Below are positions 1-19,400 of a DNA stretch of 64,000 bases, in pieces. The DNA comes from Corticium candelabrum (lineage: Eukaryota; Porifera; Homoscleromorpha; Homosclerophorida; Plakinidae). The notes beneath the pieces were generated by a model. That model saw nothing but the letters and a program-made list of their open reading frames with translations. It had not been told where the DNA came from and made no database searches. The translations under genes were made by a program, and so were the position numbers. The stretch spans positions 7,310,812 through 7,374,811 of the forward strand of contig NC_085095.1 in the NCBI RefSeq assembly GCF_963422355.1, read 5' to 3'. Position 1 is the first letter of the stretch, and every line of letters starts with the position of its first letter.

Positions 1-205
1 AGACAGACAAATAAACAGACAACCAGACAGACAGCCAGATAAACAGACAAACAGATAAACAGACAGACAGACAGACAGGCAGACAGACAAACAGACAGAC
101 AAATAAACAGACAACCAGACAGACAACCAGACAGACAACCAGACAGACAACCAGACAGACAACCAGACAAACAGACAAACAAATAAACAAGCAGACAGAC
201 AGACA
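1..205. repeat. (CAGA)n / (ACAG)n degenerate microsatellite
   Basis: Imperfect tetranucleotide array of CAGA units with AACC and AAAT variants. Open frames through it are low-complexity and non-coding. It is one of many arrays of this kind in the first 12 kb. Confidence 0.9.
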
Positions 206-547
206 GCTACACAACACGCATGCACTAAGATACACACAGAATATATCTACATGTATACATCACCTGTTCCCCTTTTCTGTATGAAGTCTTGGTAAAAATC
301 TCATAACGTTTTGTGAGCTTGCTATATTTGGCTTCCACCTGTACTAACGTTATGTCAATTTTGCTTCATTCTAGATGAGTGTTTCAAACCTCGGCTGTTG
401 CTGAATGATTGAGTATGTCCAAATAGGGAGCCAATGCCATAGAACCGCTAGCAATACCTTGACATCTAAAAAGTATTTCATAAGATATCTGAATACTTGA
501 TCAACTCATTTGTCCATTCTTCCATCTATCTATTTTATGTCTATAGG

Positions 548-594
548 TTGTCTGTCCGCCCGCCCGTCCGTCTGTCTGTCTGTCTGTCTGTGAC

Positions 595-662
<68 letters not shown>

Positions 663-711
663 AATCACTATTCAAACTTTTATCTATGATACATTTTGCA
701 ATGCAAGGTAC

Positions 712-751
<40 letters not shown>

Positions 752-900
752 ATTACATGTATTTTCAAACATGGAACTATTATACATCACTGCAAAGCAC
801 ATAACTATAACTAAAGTCCAACACTAGTGACAACATAAAACTTGCAAACTACATACAAGAGGCTACTGTCTGTCTGTCTGTCTGCCTGTCTGTCTGTCTA

Positions 901-942
<42 letters not shown>

Positions 943-1086
943 CTCATATATTTCAAACATGAACACTACTACAGGCTAATCTGTCTGTCTGTCTGTCTGT
1001 CTGTCTGTCCATTTGTCTGTCTGTCTGTCTGTCTGACTGTCTGTCTGTCTATTCGTATGTGTGTCTATTCGTAAGTCTTCTGTTCA

Positions 1087-1125
<39 letters not shown>

Positions 1126-1248
1126 GTCTGTCTCTCTGTCTGTCTGTCTGTCTGTCATATAATATATTTTCATACATGACTACTATTACAAACTATGTTC
1201 ATGGCTAACAAGCTGTGCTACTGCTTTAAAGCCTTTTCTGGCCATAAC

Positions 1249-1303
<55 letters not shown>
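548..1303. repeat. Cluster of (TCTG)n microsatellite arrays
   Basis: At least six (TCTG/CTGT)n arrays (about 550-660, 711-751, 868-942, 981-1050, 1088-1157, 1249-1302), separated by short unique segments that recur elsewhere in the window. The spacers contain variants of a motif reading roughly 'ATATTTCAAACATGAACACT' before the next array. This suggests the arrays spread as part of a dispersed repeat. The predicted Leu-Ser-Val-Cys proteins are translations of the repeat, not genes. Confidence 0.9.
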
Positions 1304-1700
1304 AAATACACATATATTTCAAATCCAAAGAAATTTCCATCAAGAGCTTAAAAGCTAGTCTTTAAGTAGAGTTCCTCTAAATCAACAACAAACACTTAAG
1401 GCTACAACAGATGACCCCATAGGGGGGGTCAGAATACATTTAACCACTTAGTTTAAAACAAATTGATATTCGTCAAGGACACTGCAAGATTTTTGTCCAG
1501 CTGAAATTACTGCCATCTTCCTAGAGATTACATTTGCATTGCATTGCTGCAGCTTGATCGAAAATCATCGTCTCCAGTGTGTTTTGAACTCAGTAATGTT
1601 AGATCGTCCATTGTCATCCATCCACAAAGCAGAGAGGACCCTCAAGTACTCAGACGCTTACTCTCCCAATGGCCAAAATGTTCGAATACAAGAGGCACGA
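1155..1700 (+). repeat. Dispersed repeat, copy A (inverted partner at 6400-7215)
   Basis: About 500 bp, including the segments around 1180-1245 and 1310-1690, recur as the reverse complement at 6400-7215. Landmarks are the 'GACCCCATAGGGGGGGTC' run at 1413 and the 'TTTAAAGCCTTTTCTGGCC' segment near 1224. The two copies differ mainly in TCTG array length. No coding potential is recognised, so it is probably an unclassified non-autonomous element or segmental repeat. Confidence 0.75.
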
Positions 1701-1800
1701 CAGTTGGCGAGTATCCACTGGGTAGTCGTTCCTGGGCATACTTGTTTTCCTTGATTTGCTCCCTTCTCATTGCCGCGCTTCCCCCAGTTGTAACTGCACC

Positions 1801-1902
1801 TCTGTCTGTCTGTCTGTTTGTTTGTCTGTCTGTCTATTTGTATGTCTGTCTGTTCATCTGTCTGTCTGTCTGCCTGTCTGTCTGTCTGCTGTCTGTCTGT
1901 TA
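1801..1902. repeat. (TCTG)n array
   Basis: Short degenerate TCTG/TTTG array. The sequence from here to about 3100 is AT-rich and I see no gene in it. It is presumably intron 5 of the SETD4-like gene, or sequence downstream of it. Confidence 0.8.
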
Positions 1903-3099
1903 TTATAAACTTAAGTTACGTACCTCTTCTCATCACCAAAATAGACTGATCGTGTGTTTACTATATTCAACAAAAACGTTCAAAATCAACAACAAAATCT
2001 AATGCCAAATATGCATACCAACAGACCACGCCCACTTAAAATCTTTCAATGTTACAAGATGAATGAGCTACAACAAACCATCATTGCACACCAATTTCCA
2101 CCACAACACAAATTAATACGTCACACAGTACTTGATCACAAAACGATACTTTCCTCTGCATATCATCATACTGTTCCATAACAGATACCTTCATTCCATC
2201 AGCTCTATCTACACAGCAATACAAACAATAACAACCTGAACATGCTGATCATTGTAATACAACATATTACATTAATAACAAATAACAAATATTTTTAATT
2301 AATTATAATAATTATAGCTTAAAATATTTTATTAACACTTTAATTTGTTTATAAATGTTTATAAATTAGTTGACTTTTAAATTCAAAATTTTGTTATTTA
2401 GTGTGTTGTGTAAAATAAAATATTAACTCTAAGACTAAATGCAAAAATGAGCATGTCACATCCAGCAAAATTCCAATAAAAATTTATGCGAGAGAAAAAT
2501 TATATAATTGCCAGAAAATTGTTTATCAATTGAAACAGCAACATCTTCACTGGCGTAAAATGTTTCTGCATTCAGAGTGACTCCAGTTGCAAAATCAAAG
2601 TTTTGACCACAAGCAGTGGAGTAGCATTGCCTCCAGCAGTTGGGGGGAGGAAGACTGGTTTTGAGGTTCATATCAAAATTTTGATCAAAACTCCTATAAT
2701 ACTAGATAATTCTGTTGTTTACAATTAGCTACTATGTACACGTTAGTGATAGTTGTTATACTTAGATACAACCAGATGTACAATTTTGACAATAAATGTA
2801 ATCTCAAATCACCCCTAGTTCACTTTCCTAGCTAACTTAGTGGCAAACTTCTTGATCTGCCTGATTTAGCAAACAGTGTAGCAAAATTTTTGAGGAGTAA
2901 CTCCCCCCAATAGATGCCAGGCTATGCCACTGCCACAAGTTGATCCTTTGAAGAGAGTCTGCAAGGCCTAGCTCCATTTAGCTTCTAAATAAAAACATTT
3001 CCGAGTGTATGTACGTGCCAATTTTTGTTAGCAAACAACTGCAGGTTATGACTGTGTGTGACCACAAATTGTTGAACAAACACACAAACACTGAATGAA

Positions 3100-3241
<142 letters not shown>

Positions 3242-3423
3242 CTATTATTTGCTATTACATCACACATTTATATTACAAATAATATTAATTAATTAATTAT
3301 AAAAACAATAATTATTTATTTGTTATAAATATTCACTGTTACATCACACATTTATATTATAAATAAATATTAATTAATTAATCAATGTCATCTGACAACA
3401 ACAAAAGTCTGACATTTTAGTAC

Positions 3424-3863
3424 CTTGTAAGTGAGATGGCAAGAGACTCATCTCACCTTCATTCAAAAGTGGAGGGATAGTGAACGTGTGTGGCAGCATT
3501 GCAATATACGGATACCAGTAGGAATCTGATCCAAGGCATCGTTCATAGATAAGAAAGAGACAAAGCAACTGGATGTGATTCAATTGATTTTCAACTCTAA
3601 ACAAGATGCTACCAATCATGTGCTGCAGCAGTAAAGACTCTACGTTTGTTTATACCCTCTCAACAAACGTTTGAGGCAATGTGAAACGGCTTTGTCAACA
3701 GTGATGAGAAGATGATGTGGTACTGACACAAGACAAGTCCCTGTCTGCCAATAGAGAGAGACAGACAAACACAAATTCTAGTTTCCCGTTGCAAGCAAAG
3801 ATATGATAAACACCTTGATATTTCTTCGGCATCTTAACCCTCTTCCTGTTTCTGTGTACACAC

Positions 3864-3921
<58 letters not shown>

Positions 3922-4156
3922 ATCTGTGGTATGCACATATGCAGAGTAATTAATTGCTACATTGTACTGACCAGGGAAGATATAGACGTCTAAGTTTGCT
4001 GTGAGAAGTCCATGTGAGGATGCCCAACTAGCATTGCGAATGCACTCAGGAGATGCGTCTCTAACATCTTTCAAATACAACATAGGATTGTCATTCAAAC
4101 CAACACTTTGCAAACATACAATGTATCAAGTTACTGTCTGTCTGTCCGTCTGTCGC

Positions 4157-4232
<76 letters not shown>

Positions 4233-4254
4233 TGTGGTGTGGTGTGTGTGGTGT

Positions 4255-4309
<55 letters not shown>

Positions 4310-4719
4310 GTGTGTGTGTGCGCGCGCGCACGTCCATCTGTTTGTCTGTCTGTCTGTCTGTCTGTCCGTCCATATCCCTTCATTGTCCAAACAGTTTCTG
4401 TTAAACAAAAGATTAAAATTCAATTAAACAATTTGCTACACTCACTTCAAACTGATATAATTAAAATATAAATTAATTCAGGCACACACTGACTGATCCA
4501 AACAATCGACATACACATGCTAAACAGCAGCCAGTCCTTCCGTCCATTCATTTGCCTACCTGTTCAGTTGCATGTCTGTCTGTTTATCTGTCCATCAATT
4601 TGTTTGCTTGTGTACATGTGACTGTGTAGTCTACATACACGGTACTTCATTTCTAGCATTTGCTTACTTCTGGATATGGATCCCTTCTTTTTTTGTCGTT
4701 TCCGTTTAGTTCTACCCAT
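3424..4719 (-). CDS. SETD4: SETD4-like SET-domain lysine methyltransferase, 5' exons (partial)
   Basis: Five exons on the minus strand: 4668-4719, 3972-4067, 3814-3851, 3665-3744, 3424-3596. Phases join cleanly. The start is the ATG at 4719, giving a very basic N-terminus ([11 protein letters not shown]), as in SETD4. Next come a TGRGL motif, which opens the SET domain of the SETD3/SETD4/Rubisco-methyltransferase group, then [10 protein letters not shown] and a segment starting [12 protein letters not shown]. That segment matches the family pattern of L-x-LFL-x-YE followed by W-x-PY. SETD4 enzymes are protein-lysine N-methyltransferases (family knowledge). The rest of the SET and substrate-binding domains is not visible between 1 and 3423. 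It may lie beyond the window or the gene may be truncated. The start codon is 456 bp downstream of the SPG7 stop. Some acceptor choices, especially exon 2, are inferred from phase. Confidence 0.7.
3852..3916. repeat. (CA)n microsatellite in the SETD4-like gene
   Basis: (CA)n with one CACG interruption, directly upstream (minus-strand sense) of the acceptor of exon 3. The acceptor AG at 3852-3853 sits at the edge of the (TG)n tract on the coding strand, so the tract replaces a normal polypyrimidine tract. Confidence 0.9.
4155..4372. repeat. (TG)n compound microsatellite with GGTGTG interruptions
   Basis: A (TG)n array with an internal GGTGT variant block at 4230-4256, then CG-rich CGCGCG, then (TCTG)n. 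It lies in intron 1 of the SETD4-like gene. Confidence 0.95.
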
Positions 4720-5174
4720 TTCTCTCTCCAGAGTCTGAGAGCATCCTAGTAGCTAACCACTAGACGTAAACACACTCGAGACATCGCGGCTAGAGGCTAG
4801 AGTCTGGAACTGCAAGGCAAACGATCGAAGCGAGGCCGCATGGTCAATGTCTGTCAAGTTGTCTGGTGCACCACTGAATGATTTAACGTCTGCACACTAT
4901 GCATACGCATAGTAAATTACTACCAGTCTGGAAATGCAGCCAATCAGGCCAACACAATCTGTCCAACCACATGCACAGCTATAGATAATTGATCGCCACC
5001 TCTAGTCAAGTCGTAAGCATGTACAGCGAGTCATACCCAAACAAGAATAGGCATCAACTACACCAACACCAAAAAGATATTTAAACTCAAATATAATTAT
5101 TATAACGATTATATTTACAAGCACATTCAAACATCTTTACTGCAATGTGATCTACATGTCGATGTTATAATTCA

Positions 5175-14259
<9,085 letters not shown>

Positions 14260-14365
14260 TCACTAAATTGCGTTGTTGTTAGCCCGTATGTTACGGGTCA
14301 CGTGATGCATGATCGTTGCCAGGTCTGTTGTTGATGTAATATTCTACTATAGTATGTAGATGCTC

Positions 14366-15950
14366 ATTTAATACTAAACGTATACGCAGCTATGAAAGCT
14401 TAGAAGTCAGTTGACATTTCCAGACTGTCTATTGCTGCATGATATGAATGACTTGCTTCACAATAGCAATCAGTAGAAGAAGACAGGCTAACAAGTTCCA
14501 AATTCCCAACCCAAAAATACCAACTGCAGTAACAACCACAAAAAAGTTATCTCAATGTGACACACAATCTAATCTTGAAAATCATATGTACTTGTTGGTC
14601 CTGAACTAAAGTTGAGCATGTATAACAGCAGTAAAAAGCTCTCGTGTCCGATGTTCATGCAACTTAGGAATAACTAAATAAAGACATAGAACATAACAGA
14701 CACGCCGTTTGAGTAACTTATGATGTAAAGATTCTTACTGAATTGTTGTAGTACACTCAGAGAAGGATGTTCACATCGTATTTGTTAACTGTCTTATAGT
14801 ACTGAGCTGTACAGAGGCAACAGCAGTCATACTTTAGATCTACTACACCATGGAATAGATACAAGCAATACAAATGTACAAACTCTAGACAAGCATGCAC
14901 GTCACATGCACTGATGTGTTCCCACCTGTAAGCAAGTAACCAGTGGCTGAAGATATCAACCGTCGTGAGAACTTGGAACAGCATGGTTAAAGCAGGGTAG
15001 CAGTGAGTCTGTAATAAACAGACATTTGGTACCAAATCTGTCAAAAAATAAACTCATGCAACAACCACATACAGACCATGTATGTAGACCACAATCACGC
15101 ACAAAATGTAATAAGTTCAATAGCCTAAAATCATTTTGTAAGTTCATGCTAGCTCCTTTACACTACAAAACTACCGTATTTCCACGTATACAACGACACG
15201 GCTTCTATTAGAACGTGTTGGTACTATGTACCTTTGTACAGTGTGGTTGTGGAATAGAGTAGAAGCCGTGGATTCCCTGGAAGATTGAAGACAAAAAAAG
15301 ACAAGACATCACTGATAGAGCTACAGTTGTGATGAAAGTTTACAGCATGTGTAACTGCATGATGTCACTAAAAATTTAGCTGTAGACAAAGCAACCAAAT
15401 TAGAATCAGAAATATGGTCATCAGAATGTCTTCCTTTGTCTGTAATCCTTCAGCGAATGGCTTGTACCCTATTCCCTAACCACACTGTAAAGGCACATTG
15501 TACCACAACGTTGTAATAAGAGCCTTATTATTGCAATATGCGCAAAATACAGTATCACTATATTAATTAATCAATCAAAGGTGCGTGCTTATCGATAGTG
15601 CTGTGCAGAGCTAGATGCTGCTGTGAGCCAACATTTTAATATACATATGATGCTATAGCATGTACACAATTTACAAATTATCTATTGACTGAAATTTCAT
15701 TCTCTGATGATTCTAATATGACTTTACGTACACTGGCATGCAGTAAGAAACAACACCATGAATTAATGTCATGGTGCAAGTCCAAGCTCTGCCTTCATAA
15801 AAAGAAATTTAACAGTTACCTATGGCCAATGTATTGTTGACTATGGCTTGAGCACAATGAGACTGGCTTGTCTGGACATAATTTGTTTAATGTGTAATCT
15901 TTGTTTCATTGATATTAATAATTTAATAATATATTATATATACATCATGC
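14366..15950 (-). pseudogene. Partial duplicated copy of CDIPT, frameshifted
   Basis: 14366-15207 matches 24020-24975, which carries the last four CDIPT exons, at high identity. 15640-15945 matches 29830-30165. Against the intact gene the copy has three frame-breaking deletions: 28 nt in the last exon (near 14434), 17 nt in the exon near 14800, and 2 nt in the exon near 15016. It lacks the first three exons and the whole 24.98-29.83 kb interval of the parent locus. I call it a dead copy. It begins about 100 bp upstream of the SPG7 start codon. Confidence 0.85.
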
Positions 15951-16480
15951 TGCTTACTAATCACAATAATGTAATCAATGCACTGTACTTGATTACCCCT
16001 CCAACAGAGCGGACTAAACTAACTCCCATGCACCATACCAGGTAGTCTACATTGGCTAGTGCCAATCTATCTAAAATAAGTTTGGCATTGAATTGCCAGA
16101 GTCTAACAGATAACCGCTGGAAAAGATGATATTATAATCCCAAAAATGTACTTGGCGTTGTGCCTACGATGACTCAATGGGACACTCCCATGCATACTGA
16201 TAAAGTATGACTGGTAAGAATGACAGCCACTGTCTGCATCTCAGGACCAGAGTCACCAGACCTATTTTTCCTGACCAGTAGAAATCAATCGTTCTTCACT
16301 TTGACATATTGACATACCTCTACTGCGCATGATAATCGATAATGGGCGTGCCAAAGCATTACAATATTGGTGCTGCAAAATTGGCTTGGCGCCAGATAGG
16401 CACCCCTGAGACTCTTCGCAACAATTCTATCGTGGTTTGATAAGGCTTACGTACTTGGAACTTGGAACTGTGAGAATACA

Positions 16481-19400
16481 ATGAGAAGTTTTGTCGTATC
16501 TTTTTGTTTTGTCCTACTACATGTACTCTGCCATTTGTCAACAGCAACAGTGAGACACTTTCCACTTCCTGGATCAAAAGTCAAATGTAAGCTGGTAGTG
16601 TGTGAAAGGGTTTGTTGTTCCTGTTTTACTAAATCTTGTTGTATTTAATTGTTCTATGCTGGTATACTTAGTACTCAGAGTAACTACTGCTACCTTATAC
16701 ACACAAATGTGACTGTCATACTGCCTGAGTTAACTAGTAAATGCTCGGTTAGCATTGTGTTTGGCGAGCGATGGTGTTCTGTCTTTACCTATTAGCGTAA
16801 CAATGGTTGTGTTACGTAACAATAGTTTCTGTCAAACAAACGCTGAAAGTCAGGAAACAGACTTTCAGTTGCTCTTCTTCTCGTTGTCTTCAATTCTTCA
16901 ATCACGCTTCAATCGTCTCACTCGTTTACTTAGCTAGTCGCATAACAATGGTCGGCAGTTGTGTAACAATAGTTGCATAGCAATAATTTCTGTCAAACTA
17001 ATGCAAGGAAACTCAGAAACAGACTTTTCTCTTCTTCTAGCTTTTTCTTTCAATTCCTTTTGTCACGCGTCAATGTTATTTCCTATTAGTCGCGTACGGG
17101 AGCAAATCAAGAGTCATTTCACTCTTATTGCCAAGATATTGTAATTGAGTCGACCCCTCGAAAGGGGACCCTTGATTCAATTTTTAGCGCATATGTTACA
17201 GAGTCAAAATTGCACTCATCTGGCATGTCATTTTGTCGATCCATCTTTCCGTTTTGTCGTAAATCCATAGGACAAGTGCTGGCGTATGCATATAAATATA
17301 TAAATATAATATATCTCGACCTCAATTGACATGACAAGAGAGAGGCTCACTTCGTTCGCCAATTACAGTCTTATAGACTTGCAGTAACTACCCTTTCTCA
17401 ACAAGTCTCTCTCTCTCAGATCTAGGTGCTGTGGAGAATAACTGTTTGAGTGCTACAAGTCAATCTTCTACTGACCAGTCTTCATAGGGCTTTTCTCTGA
17501 GCTAAAGTTCTCCTGCAGCGCTCTATACTGTTCCATCATTCATCTGGTCTCTCCTGGATGTCTGGTCTGGTTCCAGTAGCTCTTCTCTCCATTGAGGAAA
17601 AGCTGCTGACAATTACCTCAGTCCTGGCTTCTTCTAATTGATCCTGATAATGTTTTTACCTGAGACATGAGTGTGTAGTCTAGCTAGACATGTTTGCTCA
17701 CTTGTCTCTACTCTTTTTTGTCGCTAAACCAGGCAAACATAATGCTCCAGTACGAAGTAGTGGTATAGGGTTTTGTCCAATGTCATTTGGCATAAATCTC
17801 CTTCTTGCTCTTCTGGTAACCCAATGCCATGGTAGTTCTAACCAGAGTCCATCAATACGTAGCTCAGAAGGGTTTTAACTACTTGATAATGGGGTTGTTT
17901 CCTATTCCATTGTACAGTTGTTGCATTGTTCTACCATATTCTTCAACTCAGTTGACGATCCAGGACAGCACACTGACTCAGTGAGTACTTTGCTTGCTCT
18001 CTTTCTGCACCTATGGATTCCCAAGTGATCCAAATGCAGTCTCTCCAGCATGTCTGACTCCACACAACATGGTATCTCAATAGTAACCCATCTACTGTTA
18101 GTTCTGAAGCAATAGACAAATACTTCTTTAGCTCTCCTTTGAAAGTATGTTTCGAAAACCATCCTTTGACACAGAATTACTTCGGCTGTGAACAGACAAA
18201 GTCAGTATTTTGTCCATTGTTAATCAGATTATCTGTTGCAGTACTTCCTCTGGCAGATCATTATGCTCAGCTAGTGGAGGCCTCCATCCTCTTGTTTTGC
18301 ACTAAGACTGCTCCCAATCCATAGGAAGAAGCATCAACATATGAACTGCAAGAGAAATACAATGTACGTGTAATAAGGACAAAATGTTTGATCAAGGCAT
18401 CTTTGATCTACTTGAATGACAGCGTTGACAATAATCCCATGTCCAAGCATTCCTTGTCCAGAGCTCAAATTGATGCGTGTCTGCCTGCCAGGCAAGTAAA
18501 AACATCAGTGGAAAAGTGCCAGCTATAGTTTGCCTGCCCCATGTGGCAAGTAAATTTACAACACACCAGCCTTGTCTACTCAGATGCCCTTTACATTAGT
18601 GTCGATCACACCCACCTTACATGTGACCAACACCTATTAATGTTGTTGGCCAATTAGTACTGAATATTGTAGGTGTCAAATAAGTCCATTGTTCTGAATT
18701 CATTACGCTAAGCATATGTCTATGATAGACTGTTGAAGAATCGGTTGAAAGAAGTTGTGTGCTCCTTCAGTCTCTCCTCTTCCACCTACATCAGTGAGGT
18801 ATGTCAATCGTCCTCCTGAGTCCTTTCCTGTACCACCGCAAGGTGACAACACACAAGCTGTATATCAACTGCAAGTGATTGCCTTATAGTTCCACTGGAG
18901 TAGTCTCGTCCACAGACTCTCTCGTGCTAGTCTTGTCCGGTGCCCGCATGCCAATTCCAAGCGCGAGAGAGTCTGGGGACGAGGCTACCACTGGAGCTGT
19001 CCCAGCATCTTTCGTATTTACTATTACCCCTGGACCAGATCTTGTTGGTAAGGCAAGACTGCATTAAATAAAGGGCCAGCTCCATGAGTTTTGAAGTCTC
19101 TTGTGCACTTTCTTCAATTGAACAGTTAGAGGTCTTCTAAGATTAATATGTACCATTACACATAGACCATCAAGATGTTCTATACCTGCCCTGTCACTCT
19201 ATTGAAACAGCTCAGGTACCATGTAATTCCAAAGAGTAGGTTGTTAAAATAGAATCTTCTAAATGGTGTAATGAAGGGTTGTCAGCTTTGCAGTCTTTTG
19301 ACAAAGAATTTGCCAAAGCTTGCTGTTTGCATCTAGCTTCCTGAAAATTTTCACACCATGCAGTTGAGCCAAAGTATGCTCTACAAAAAATAGTACGTGA

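Noticed and set aside
14757..15044. A separate functional gene in the 14.4-15.2 kb region
   Set aside because: The frame is explained as a CDIPT exon copy disrupted by a 2-nt deletion, with further frameshifts in the neighbouring copied exons.
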